DNA of 16,450 bases from Pseudomonadota bacterium (GCA_023450535.1 JAEXGX010000014.1:1-16450), one strand, 5' to 3'; numbered from the stretch's first letter, positions 9,027 through 15,941 are shown. Made by a program: numbers and translations. Notes: generated by a model not told the origin, from the sequence alone.

Positions 9027-9066
9027 GCCCGCAAATTGTGCAATGAGTTGCATTCAATTTGCGGGC
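9027..9066. repeat. Strong intergenic hairpin
   Basis: GCCCGCAAATTG (9027-9038) and its exact complement (9055-9066) flank a second inverted repeat TGCAA/TTGCA (9039-9043 with 9048-9052, loop TGAG). Together they give 17 paired bases interrupted by a two-base bulge. There is no following T-run on either strand, so a normal intrinsic terminator is unlikely. It could be an RNA structure, a protein site or a repeat relic. Confidence 0.6.
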
Positions 9067-9104
9067 ATCCACAGTGATCGAGTAAGTGCGAAAGTTGAAA
9101 AAAG

Positions 9105-9239
9105 GAGTGGGTCGGCGCGGGGGTGTGCAGAGGGGGCCGAGTAGGGCGAACCTCTCTGCCCTGCCCGGAGGGCAGAAGGACAAAGAAGTTCAAACTACAG
9201 AAATTCGATGCACAAGCCTCTGCATCACAAGTTTTTTCA
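9105..9239 (-). repeat. Diverged intergenic element, copy B (inverted)
   Basis: This is the inverted partner of 8655-8797. GAAATTCGAT at 9200-9209 is the reverse of the ATCGAATTTC block. It contains a perfect 7-bp hairpin CTGCCCT/AGGGCAG (9156-9162 with 9169-9175), and near its outer end GATGCA/TGCATC (9207-9212 with 9221-9226), followed on the plus strand by six T residues (9232-9237). Confidence 0.5.
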
Positions 9240-9269
9240 GGTTAAGCGTTGCCTGGCCTTCCTCTGCAA

Positions 9270-9896
9270 TCAGTTGCGGGGGAGCTTTGTTCTTACGGTC
9301 GGCCCCAGAGGCTGCGAACCGGAAGAGTCGCGCAGGAGCGGCAACAGCTCATCCGTGATAGGCACGGTTCCGGAACTTGCGGCCAGCACATCCCGCGTAG
9401 AGGTGTGAATAAGGCGCATATTGAACCGGACACTGAGTTCGGTGACGGTGTAGGTTCCCACCAGGACAGCGTGGGTATTCACGTCACGCGAAGCAAGTTT
9501 TTTGGTGTCGCGGGTAAGCAGAAATTCTCCCCGCTCGGGAGTCATGAGCACTTCATCGCCTTTGCGCAATTCTTCAAGCTTATACCCGCGTTCCTTGAAG
9601 TAACGGGCCAGTTCTTCGGACATCTGGCGGGCCAGCGGGCTGGTGCGCTTGAGGTTGTCCAGCAGGACGGGCACGGTGCAGGCGATGGAGATTTGGTCAC
9701 GCGTCATTTCCGAAGGAGTAAGAATGCGCATGAGCTGTTCGTCAAGCTGCTTGCCGATATTGTCGGCGGTTTTGGGCACAAAGCCGATAGTCGGGCCTTC
9801 GTCGGGAAGGAGTGCGTCAAGCAGGTCTGCACGGGCAGGCGCAACGCTCACTATCAGCAGCATGGCAACACAAAACAGAATTCGGCGAAAAGGCAT
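9270..9896 (-). CDS. FlgO-family exported protein (short copy)
   Basis: The protein has 208 residues from ATG 9896, with GAGG six bases upstream. A signal peptide is clear (MPFRRILF, hydrophobic core, ARA cleavage near 23). The mature part has the FlgO-domain pattern: SPLARQMSEELARYFKERGY, then RGEFLLTRDTKKLA, HAVLVGTYTV, and a beta strand with RLIHTSTRDVLAAS. FlgO proteins were described in Vibrio as outer-membrane proteins needed for flagellar stability, and many relatives in delta-proteobacterial genomes have no assigned role. It is the last gene of an operon with a tiny lipoprotein (9916-10179) and a larger FlgO-family protein (10181-10960). No flagellar gene is in the window, so a general envelope role is equally possible. 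No clear terminator follows. Confidence 0.8.
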   Translation of the reverse strand: MPFRRILFCVAMLLIVSVAPARADLLDALLPDEGPTIGFVPKTADNIGKQLDEQLMRILTPSEMTRDQISIACTVPVLLDNLKRTSPLARQMSEELARYFKERGYKLEELRKGDEVLMTPERGEFLLTRDTKKLASRDVNTHAVLVGTYTVTELSVRFNMRLIHTSTRDVLAASSGTVPITDELLPLLRDSSGSQPLGPTVRTKLPRN

Positions 9897-9915
9897 GGCG
9901 GCCTCGCGTGCGCGT

Positions 9916-10179
9916 TCAGCGCAAGGTTTTAATTTGCAGATCCACGACCGCCAGTTCATGTTTCAGACTCTCCACGACATTCGGCGTACGTGCGGCCGCC
10001 AGAGCCAGGGCGAAGTGCTGACGGGCCAGTTCATAGCGGTATTCTGCCTGATAACGGCGGGCTAATACCCAATTATCCATGGTTTCATCGGATTCCGCAA
10101 CAAGAGAGGAATGGAAGGAACATCCGGCCAGAAATAGTCCCATGAGCAAAGGGACAAGCAAAATTCGTAACAGGCGCAT
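9916..10179 (-). CDS. Small outer-membrane-type lipoprotein
   Basis: This 87-residue protein starts at ATG 10179 with GGAGG eight bases upstream. That site lies in the end of the preceding gene, whose stop codon is only one base from this start, so translation is probably coupled. The N-terminus is a lipoprotein signal with lipobox LAGC (C20), so it should be lipidated at that cysteine. The serine and phenylalanine after it, with no aspartate at +2, favour outer-membrane sorting. The mature part is a short helical segment with YRYELARQHFALALAAA, reminiscent of one tetratricopeptide-like helix pair. It sits between two FlgO-family genes and probably forms an envelope complex with their products. 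I do not recognise a named family. Confidence 0.8.
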   Translation of the reverse strand: MRLLRILLVPLLMGLFLAGCSFHSSLVAESDETMDNWVLARRYQAEYRYELARQHFALALAAARTPNVVESLKHELAVVDLQIKTLR

Positions 10180-10180
10180 G

Positions 10181-10960
10181 TTATTTCCTCCCGGGGTTGA
10201 TACGCAGGCCTCCGGCGCGAAGAGGAGGCTGGGCGCTCATGCGCTTGAGCATGTCGTTCATGGGCAACACCAGCTGGGCTGTACGCAGTACCATGCCATC
10301 CGAGGCGCGTACCATGCGGGCATTGACGAACAGGGCCTCTTTGTCACGATAATAGGTACCGAGAACTACAGCCGCCCAGTCCTGCCGAACCCGGATTTTT
10401 GACAGCGCGCGGGACAGGGCGAATTCGCCTTCCTCGGGGCGGGTCTCAATCGTGCCGGAAAAGCGGTATTCCCTTACGGAAACGCCGCGTTGGTTGAACT
10501 CGTAGAACATGGCTTCAGCCAGATAACGACCGAACCCGGATGTCTGGTTGAAGTCGTCCAATGAAACAAAGGAAGCGGGTACGGCCACGATATTTTTCAG
10601 AGCATCGTTCGGCCAGGTGTCCAGCATCTGATCGACGAGCTCACGCACCTTGAGCTTGAGTTCCTGGGCGTTGACAAAGCGCGGGTCAGGCGAGAATTTC
10701 GGCCCTCCGGGCAGGAGGAGATAATTTCCTTCCATATCCGGCAACAGTATCGAGATTTCTTTTTCATTTTTTTCCCGTACCGTGAAGGAACCTTCGGGTG
10801 TGGTGACGCGGCCTTCATAATCGGGCGATCTCACATAGGCACCGGGGTCGGCAAGCGTCGCCCCTTTTTGGGAGGGGGAGGAAGCATGAGCGGCGACGAA
10901 TCCCGCAGGGCAGGGCAGGGCAGCGAGGCACAAAAACAGACATAAAAAGGGGGCTCGCAT
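10181..10960 (-). CDS. FlgO-family exported protein (long copy)
   Basis: The protein has 259 residues, starting at ATG 10960 behind an AAGGAG site with ideal spacing. The signal peptide runs to about residue 26 (AHA). Residues 27-95 are a spacer with no clear domain. From about 100 to 245 the FlgO-type domain follows: FVNAQELKLKVRELVDQML, SGFGRYLAEAMFYEFNQRGVSV, EEGEFALSRALSKI, WAAVVLGTYYRDKEALFVNAR, and RASDGMVLRTAQ. It is the first gene of a three-gene operon, so its expression sets that of the lipoprotein and the second FlgO-family protein. Two different FlgO-type proteins together suggest a hetero-oligomer in the outer membrane. It is a paralogue of 9270-9896, but only the fold-level pattern is shared. 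The upstream 287-bp gap 10961-11247 shows no promoter I can defend. Confidence 0.82.
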   Translation of the reverse strand: MRAPFLCLFLCLAALPCPAGFVAAHASSPSQKGATLADPGAYVRSPDYEGRVTTPEGSFTVREKNEKEISILLPDMEGNYLLLPGGPKFSPDPRFVNAQELKLKVRELVDQMLDTWPNDALKNIVAVPASFVSLDDFNQTSGFGRYLAEAMFYEFNQRGVSVREYRFSGTIETRPEEGEFALSRALSKIRVRQDWAAVVLGTYYRDKEALFVNARMVRASDGMVLRTAQLVLPMNDMLKRMSAQPPLRAGGLRINPGRK

Positions 10961-11142
10961 GGTATCTCCTTCCGGAGCGGGGCAATAAGATTCCGCTACG
11001 GCGCACAGTCTTCAAATTGATGAAAAGCGCTCGTTGCGGCTTGCTTTCCTGAAACACTTTTGCGTCCAAGGGAAGTACTCTTCCGGGACAGTATTCAGTC
11101 AGTCCACAACACGGCAGAGCCGTGACAGTTCGCGCTTCTCGG

Positions 11143-11165
11143 GGCTGCTGAATTTTTCAGCAGCC
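11143..11165. terminator. Hairpin, possible terminator
   Basis: GGCTGCTGAA and its exact complement (11143-11152 with 11156-11165, loop TTT) form a 10-bp stem in the gap after the siroheme decarboxylase gene. A T-rich stretch follows on the plus strand, but on the minus strand, where the genes run, no T-run follows. It may still slow minus-strand transcription, but its role is uncertain. Confidence 0.4.
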
Positions 11166-11247
11166 TTGTTATCTCTACTCTTTTCGGCGTTTTCCAGAAA
11201 AGGTTAAGAGGCGCGGCCGCTCCTTGCAAGATGAGGTGCACAGGAGT

Positions 11248-11712
11248 TTATTCTTCCATCTGAAAGTCCACGCGAATTTTATACAGCCTGGTGGCTGGCA
11301 AATTGAGCAGGGCAATGCCGGTGCGGCGCGTGATTTCTTCCAATGTGGTGCAAACATCTTCCCAGGAAGGGCCGATGAGAGTGAACCAGATATTGTAGGC
11401 ATGGTCGCGCAGATAATTATGGGTCACGCCGGGATGGGAATTGACTTCGGCCACAAAGGAGTCGAGCTGCTCCTCGGGCACTTTTGCGGCACAAAGGGTA
11501 GAGCGAAAGCCAAGTTTTGCGGACTGGAAATTGGCCCCCATCCGCCGGATCAGCTTGCTCGTCTTCATGCGGCGCACGCGGTTCAGGGCCTCCTCTTCAG
11601 TTATGCCGAGCTGTTCGCCAAGGGCTGCATAAGGCCGGGAAACGAGAGGAAACTCCGTCTGGATGATGTCCAGAAGGCGTTTATCTATAAGGTCAAGCTG
11701 CGTCTGGTCCAT
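11248..11712 (-). CDS. Siroheme decarboxylase subunit, AhbA/AhbB type (Lrp/AsnC-like)
   Basis: The frame from ATG 11712 codes for 154 residues. The N-terminal helix-turn-helix resembles AsnC/Lrp (LDLIDKRLLDIIQTEFPLV to IRRMGA, 6-60). The family signature HPGVTHNYLRDHAYNIWFTL (93-112), with its conserved histidines, arginine and tyrosine, marks the AhbA/AhbB/NirDLGH siroheme decarboxylases and not a transcription factor. These convert siroheme to 12,18-didecarboxysiroheme, an early step of the alternative heme route of sulfate reducers. The enzyme is normally an AhbA-AhbB heterodimer. I cannot tell which subunit this is (RRMGANFQSAKLGF looks more like AhbB), and the partner is not in the window. 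Its start lies inside the end of the GntR gene (20-base overlap), so it is probably translated by coupling. Its own ribosome-binding site is poor. Confidence 0.88.
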   Translation of the reverse strand: MDQTQLDLIDKRLLDIIQTEFPLVSRPYAALGEQLGITEEEALNRVRRMKTSKLIRRMGANFQSAKLGFRSTLCAAKVPEEQLDSFVAEVNSHPGVTHNYLRDHAYNIWFTLIGPSWEDVCTTLEEITRRTGIALLNLPATRLYKIRVDFQMEE

Positions 11713-12433
11713 GATGTGACTCGTTGGGATGTGACTCTCGATGCTCCGCGTCCTTTCTGGAGAGAGGCCGCGGGGCGGGGTCGTCGTGAATGAGTTCCGA
11801 CATGCGGATGCCGTTTTCCCTGTAATGTTCGCGCAAAATATGCTCGATGTGGGCGGGGTCGCCTTCGTTGATCGCTTCGGCAATGACGAGGTGGCGCTCA
11901 TAGAATTCTTTGGGCGTGAACAGGGTAATCCAATATTGATAATAAAGATATTTGGAAATGGTGGCACAGGAGGAGCGGGCCATTTCCACAAGCCGGGCAT
12001 TTGTACAGGCAGACAGCAGGGCCGCGTGGAATTGTTCGTCTATTTCGGCCAGCTCGTCAAGGCGTGTGGCATAGCTGAGTTGTTCACCCATGCTGGCGAC
12101 GACGGCCTGAAACGCTTCTCTGTCTTGTGCCGTCCAGTGCCCCACCGATTCCGCAACGCCCGCTCCTTCCAGAATGCCCGCTACGGCGTAGCTGTCATAG
12201 ATTTCCTGAGCGGTCATGTGCCGGACGTTTTTGCCTTTTTGTGGTTCGGCGCAAATCAGGCCTTCCTGCGCAAGAGAAAAGAGCGCCTCACGAATGGGCG
12301 CACGGCTGATGCCCAGCCTTTCCGACAGAAAAGCTTCTCGCACGGGAGCCCCCGGGGAAAGTTCACCGGAGCGGATGAGCGAACGGATATATGCCACAGC
12401 CTGGATGCTGTACGTTTCCTTTTTAAAGTCCAT
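11693..12433 (-). CDS. GntR-family regulator, FadR subfamily (FCD domain)
   Basis: A 246-residue regulator starts at ATG 12433 with AGGAG seven bases upstream. Residues 1-75 are the GntR winged helix (SERLGISRAPIREALFSLAQEGL). Residues 80-220 are an FCD ligand domain with the usual metal-binding histidines (EQFHAAL, ERHLVIAEA, LREHYRENG). FCD regulators bind small organic acids or amino-acid derivatives and usually repress nearby catabolic genes. Upstream lies the symporter-racemase-PLP enzyme cassette, separated from it by a terminator, so those genes are the first candidates for its targets. Downstream it overlaps the siroheme decarboxylase gene by 20 bp, an odd partnership. The C-terminal tail beyond about 220 (rich in H, P, E) is unlike the family and may exist only because of that overlap. 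Confidence 0.92.
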   Translation of the reverse strand: MDFKKETYSIQAVAYIRSLIRSGELSPGAPVREAFLSERLGISRAPIREALFSLAQEGLICAEPQKGKNVRHMTAQEIYDSYAVAGILEGAGVAESVGHWTAQDREAFQAVVASMGEQLSYATRLDELAEIDEQFHAALLSACTNARLVEMARSSCATISKYLYYQYWITLFTPKEFYERHLVIAEAINEGDPAHIEHILREHYRENGIRMSELIHDDPAPRPLSRKDAEHRESHPNESHHGPDAA

Positions 12434-12584
12434 GAAAGCTCCTGCGCGGATGGTGCGCCTGCGTTATCATAGGCGAGGGGCAGTTTTTTGCAAGGATGGG
12501 ATAATGCGGAAAATCTGAAAAAAAGCCGGATTGCCGCCAGTCTCTGTCCGGTGTTGCGGGCGGGAAAGGCGGAATCCGGCGGGA

Positions 12585-12614
12585 AAAGGGGCGCGACCGG
12601 GAGAAATCGCGCCC
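12585..12614 (-). terminator. Intrinsic terminator after the PLP-enzyme gene
   Basis: GGGCGCGA and its complement (12589-12596 with 12607-12614) form an 8-bp G+C stem with a 10-base loop. On the minus strand TTTT follows (12588 region down to 12584). It begins 11 bases after the stop codon of the gene at 12626 and separates the catabolic cassette from the GntR gene. Confidence 0.65.
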
Positions 12615-12625
12615 GGAGGAGCAGG

Positions 12626-13627
12626 CTAGTCGCGGAAGGTGGGCAGGTAGGCGTACAGCGCCGGAGAACCGCCCGTATGCAGGAAGAGCACGTTAGCACC
12701 CTGGGGGAAGTGATCCTTGCGGATGAGGTCAACCATGCCGGACATGGCCTTGCCGGAATAAACCGGGTCAAGCAGGATGGCTTCGGTACGGGCGAGCAGC
12801 TTCACCGCTTCCACCATGCCGTCATTGGGCAGGGAGTAGCCGGGCTGGTAATAGGCGTCAAAGCAGGTGACAGCCTGATCGGGCAACTTCACGTTCGCAC
12901 CGATAAAGTCCAGGGTTTCCTGCGCGAGCTTGCGCACGATGCCTTCCTGCACGTCGCGCGGGCGGCTGACGTCCACGCCGGAGACAGGGATATCCACGTT
13001 GTTGCCGACCATGCCGGCGACCATGCCAGCGTGAGTACCTGCGCTGCCGCTGGGCACCACGATGTGATCGATCTTCAGGCCCATGTCGAAGAGCTGTTGC
13101 ATGGTTTCCTGCGCGCAGCTCACGTAGCCAAGAGCGCCGATGCAGTTGGAGGCTCCGCCCGGAATGATGTAGGGCTTTTTGCCCTGTTCGCGCAGCTTGG
13201 CGGCAAGTTTTTCCATTTCGTCCAGCATGGGGGAGCCGCCGGGCACGACGGTGATGCTCTTCACGCCCATGAGATGGAACAGGAAGTTGTTGCCGGAAGC
13301 TTCAGGTTTGTAGCTGTCTTTTACGCGTTCTTCGAGCACGAGGTGGCAGTCCAGCCCTTCATGCACAGCCCAGGAGAGCGTCAGACGGCAGTGGTTGGAC
13401 TGCACTGCACCGCAGGTGATGATGGTGTCCGCCCCCTTGGCGAGGGCGTCGGCGATGGAGAAATCAAGCTTGCGGGTCTTGTTGCCGCCCGCGCAACCGG
13501 GCAGAAGGTCGTCGCGCTTGATGTACACGTTCACCTTATTGCCCAGCGCCTTGGAGAAGTTGGGCAGATATTCGATGGGGGTGGGGGTTTTCACATAGCC
13601 GCGACGAGGAAACTTGGCAAGATTCAT
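12626..13627 (-). CDS. PLP-dependent D-cysteine desulfhydrase / cysteate sulfo-lyase (CuyA)-type enzyme
   Basis: The protein has 333 residues from ATG 13627 (GGAG seven bases upstream). A TTG four codons earlier is less likely. It belongs to the ACC deaminase/D-cysteine desulfhydrase branch of fold-type II PLP enzymes. IKRDD (36-40) precedes GGNKTRKL, whose lysine K50 should hold the cofactor. QSNHCRLT (76-83) has the S-N-H substrate motif, SGSAGTHAG holds the PLP phosphate, and HTGGSPALYAY ends the fold. Members break D-cysteine into pyruvate, ammonia and sulfide, or cysteate into pyruvate, ammonia and sulfite (CuyA). Sequence alone cannot separate these. Two neighbours on the same strand, a racemase (90 bp upstream) and an acidic amino acid symporter, suggest a catabolic cassette for an acidic or D-amino acid, and this favours cysteate. 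Confidence 0.88.
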   Translation of the reverse strand: MNLAKFPRRGYVKTPTPIEYLPNFSKALGNKVNVYIKRDDLLPGCAGGNKTRKLDFSIADALAKGADTIITCGAVQSNHCRLTLSWAVHEGLDCHLVLEERVKDSYKPEASGNNFLFHLMGVKSITVVPGGSPMLDEMEKLAAKLREQGKKPYIIPGGASNCIGALGYVSCAQETMQQLFDMGLKIDHIVVPSGSAGTHAGMVAGMVGNNVDIPVSGVDVSRPRDVQEGIVRKLAQETLDFIGANVKLPDQAVTCFDAYYQPGYSLPNDGMVEAVKLLARTEAILLDPVYSGKAMSGMVDLIRKDHFPQGANVLFLHTGGSPALYAYLPTFRD

Positions 13628-13729
13628 TGTGTGCTCCAAAAAATAAAACGTTAAAGTGTTGCGAGTGAAATTATGGAAAATGAGGCTGCCGATAATTTCG
13701 GCGCAAATTCCGCAAAGCGGGGTTTGTCA

Positions 13730-14500
13730 TCAATCTGAAGAAAAACGCAGTTTCTTCGGATCACAGGCCCGGATCAACTCCTGAGCGAGAACGCTGGTGG
13801 CGTCTACTACGGGTACGTTGAACAGGCTGGATTCAGTGAGCGCGAGCGGGATTTCCGTACAGCCGAGCAAAATGGCTACGACATTTTTTTCCGCCAGATC
13901 GTGTGCGGCCTGGTGCAGTATGTCACAGGCAGTACGGGAAACCGGGCTGGATGACGCCTTGATGCCATATTCCCGGTTGCTGATGGCGTCCTGTACCCGT
14001 GCGCAGCCTTCGTCGTCAAGAATGACGGGGACAAGCCCGGCTTGCTCCAGTGCATTCTGGTACAGGCGGGTACGGAGCGTTGCCACAGTGCCCATCAGGC
14101 CTACGCGGGAGCCGCGCGGGCAGATGCGGAGCATGTGGGCCACAGCAGCATCGATGATGTGTACGAAGCGGACCTTGCGTCCTGTGGCCGCGAGCCGTTC
14201 CAGCGCCACATCGAGAATGCGTGGGCTGTGCGCGGTATTGCATGGCATGCCGATAATCGTCGCCCCTGCTTCCGCCATCCGTGCCATGATGTCGCCAATG
14301 GCTTCGCCGGGATTTTCCTTAGTCAGTCCCAGCAGAAATTCAGGGCGTACGGGAATGTCGCCGGGAAAAGAATACAGCATGACCGGAAGATGATCCTGAT
14401 CGTGGTCGCCTTTTGTCCGGTCGAAGATTTTACGGACAAGGTCAAGCCCCGCATAGGGACCCAGCCCGCCGACAACTCCGATGCAGTGGTGTTCGCTCAT
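13730..14500 (-). CDS. Aspartate/glutamate racemase family protein
   Basis: A 256-residue protein starts at ATG 14500 with AGGAG eight bases upstream. It has the two catalytic cysteines of cofactor-independent amino-acid racemases in their usual contexts, GMPCNTAH (C87) and LLGCTEIPL (C214), and the N-terminal VVGGLGPYAG segment (9-18) of the aspartate racemase/RacX/YgeA branch. The enzyme inverts the alpha carbon of an amino acid in the cytoplasm, one cysteine removing and the other giving back the proton. The substrate is probably acidic, but RacX/YgeA relatives are broader. It lies between a symporter and a PLP lyase on the same strand, so it may convert the imported isomer into the one the lyase accepts. 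Length and motifs are complete. Confidence 0.9.
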   Translation of the reverse strand: MSEHHCIGVVGGLGPYAGLDLVRKIFDRTKGDHDQDHLPVMLYSFPGDIPVRPEFLLGLTKENPGEAIGDIMARMAEAGATIIGMPCNTAHSPRILDVALERLAATGRKVRFVHIIDAAVAHMLRICPRGSRVGLMGTVATLRTRLYQNALEQAGLVPVILDDEGCARVQDAISNREYGIKASSSPVSRTACDILHQAAHDLAEKNVVAILLGCTEIPLALTESSLFNVPVVDATSVLAQELIRACDPKKLRFSSD

Positions 14501-14558
14501 GAATGTTGCTCCTGTGCGGCGGAAGAGAATACTCCCGCCGCTGCATACCGCACGAGGC

Positions 14559-15779
14559 TCAGTTTTCCGTCGCGTCCCGGCATTCTCCTCCGTGTTCCAG
14601 CTTGGACACAAGGAGCGCGCCCGTGGCGTCGCCGAGGACGTTGATGGTGGTGCGGGCCATATCCATGATACGGTCTACTCCGGCCACCAGAGCAATGGCT
14701 TCCAGCGGAATGCCGACCTGAGTAAAGACCATGGTGATCATGATCAGGGCCGCGCCGGGTACGCCCATGGAGCCGACCGAGGCGAGCACCGCGAGCAGGA
14801 TGACCGTGAGCTGCTTGTCGATGGGCATGGGGATGCCGTAAACTTCTGCGGCGAAGATGGCCGCGATGCCCATATAAATGGCCGCGCCGTCCATGTTGAT
14901 GGTGTTACCAAGGGGAATGGAGAAGCTGGAAACGGACTTGGACGCACCGAGCTTCTGTACACTGAGCAGGTTGGAAGAAAGGGCCGCCGCGCTGGAGCAG
15001 GTGGTGAAGGCGATCATCAGCGGCTCGGACACACCTTTGAGGAACTGTGTGGGCGTCAGGCCGGCAAATTTCACGCAGGGCAGATAAACGATGAGTATCT
15101 GAGCCAGACATGCCAGATACATGACGCCCACCAGCTTGATCAGGGGAAGCAGTACGCTCAGGCCGTGATTGGAAACGGTGAAGGCCATCAGGCCGAATAC
15201 GCCGATGGGGGCGTACAGCATGACGATGCCGGTAATCTTGATCATGACCTCCGCGCAGGCGTCAAAAAAACGGAACACGTGTTCGCCTTTTTCACCGATC
15301 ATACTCAGGCCAAAACCAAAGAGCAGGGCGAAGAAGATGATCTGGAGCATCTTGCCCTGGGAAAGAGCTTCCACAGGATTGATAGGCACGATGTCCATGA
15401 GCACTTTGATCAAAGGAGGTGCGGACACTTCCTTGGCGCTCAGATTTTCCGTGGGGATGGACAGGCCGAGGCCGGGATTGATCAAGTTGGCGAGAATCAG
15501 GCCGATGATCACAGCCCCAGCCGTGGTCGCGAAATAATAGACAATGGTTTTTGACGCGACGCGGCCGAGTTCTCGCACATCGCATACACTGGCTGCACCG
15601 GCGATAAGGGTAGTAAACACCAGCGGCACGACCACCATGCGCACAAGATTGATGAACAACTGACCGACAGGTTGAAACCAGCCAGGGTTGAATCCCATCA
15701 CAGGAGCAAGCGCTCCTACGATAATACCGAGAATCATGCCGATTGCCATCTGTGTTGGCAAGCTCATCCGTGCTTTCAT
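14559..15779 (-). CDS. Dicarboxylate/amino acid:cation symporter (DAACS, GltP type)
   Basis: This 406-residue inner-membrane transporter starts at ATG 15779 with AGGAG upstream. It has the elevator-transporter hallmarks: a serine-rich hairpin 1 tip TTCSSAAALSSN (259-270), NMDGA (295-299, NMDGT in relatives), hairpin 2 SVGSMGVPGAAL (334-345), and helix 8 DRIMDMARTTIN (369-380). In that helix R376 aligns with Arg397 of Pyrococcus GltPh, the residue that selects acidic side chains, with D373 and N380 also kept. It should therefore import aspartate, glutamate or a similar acidic compound such as cysteate with Na+ or H+. It is the first gene of a cassette with a racemase (58 bp downstream) and a PLP lyase. 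A promoter-like sequence and a palindrome lie upstream. Confidence 0.95.
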   Translation of the reverse strand: MKARMSLPTQMAIGMILGIIVGALAPVMGFNPGWFQPVGQLFINLVRMVVVPLVFTTLIAGAASVCDVRELGRVASKTIVYYFATTAGAVIIGLILANLINPGLGLSIPTENLSAKEVSAPPLIKVLMDIVPINPVEALSQGKMLQIIFFALLFGFGLSMIGEKGEHVFRFFDACAEVMIKITGIVMLYAPIGVFGLMAFTVSNHGLSVLLPLIKLVGVMYLACLAQILIVYLPCVKFAGLTPTQFLKGVSEPLMIAFTTCSSAAALSSNLLSVQKLGASKSVSSFSIPLGNTINMDGAAIYMGIAAIFAAEVYGIPMPIDKQLTVILLAVLASVGSMGVPGAALIMITMVFTQVGIPLEAIALVAGVDRIMDMARTTINVLGDATGALLVSKLEHGGECRDATEN

Positions 15780-15888
15780 ACCTTATCTCCTGAATAGAGG
15801 GGGGGGAACAGGGAACGGCGGCAATATGCCGACGGTCCGGCATGCGGTGATGTCCTTTGAAAGTAAGGTGGAATGTTGTCTAAAAACG

Positions 15889-15900
15889 AATGTCGACATT
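15889..15900. promoter_or_regulatory. Palindrome AATGTCGACATT, possible operator
   Basis: A perfect 12-bp palindrome lies about 110 bp upstream of the symporter start and just downstream of a promoter-like pair. This is a typical place for a repressor site. The neighbouring GntR-family regulator would be the first candidate to bind it, but the sequence is not a recognised FadR-type operator. Confidence 0.35.
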
Positions 15901-15912
15901 TTCTTGATTCGT

Positions 15913-15941
15913 AATCTTCCACTGCGTGATTTCTTTGTCAA
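15913..15941 (-). promoter_or_regulatory. Possible sigma-70 promoter of the symporter cassette
   Basis: On the minus strand a perfect TTGACA (15936-15941) is followed after 17 bases by AAGATT (15913-15918), a weak -10 with three matches. Transcription would begin near 15906, so the palindrome at 15889-15900 would lie in the first bases of the transcript. Confidence 0.4.

Larger units (their letters stand above)
8503..9269. other. 767-bp region without a convincing gene; repeats and hairpins
   Basis: Short open frames here (up to about 108 codons) are low-complexity or G+C-driven, have no good ribosome-binding site and resemble no family. The region instead holds an inverted pair of diverged elements (8655-8797 and 9105-9239) and a strong hairpin (9027-9066). 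It lies between the starts of ychF and the ends of the FlgO-family operon, so a ychF promoter must be in its left part, but I see no convincing -35/-10 pair. Confidence 0.6.

Noticed and set aside
8796..9193. Minus-strand open frames of 85 codons in the gap after ychF, tested as small genes
   Set aside because: They cross repeat elements and the hairpin, have no good start site and no recognisable protein features.
12488..13654. Long plus-strand open frame of 388 codons opposite the PLP-enzyme gene
   Set aside because: It is antisense to a gene with clear family motifs, and its composition (rich in H, A, V, G) is typical of a shadow frame in G+C-rich DNA.
14481..15554. Plus-strand open frame of 357 codons opposite the symporter and racemase
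   Set aside because: Both minus-strand genes are complete and well conserved, and the plus frame is a shadow rich in D, H, G and Q.
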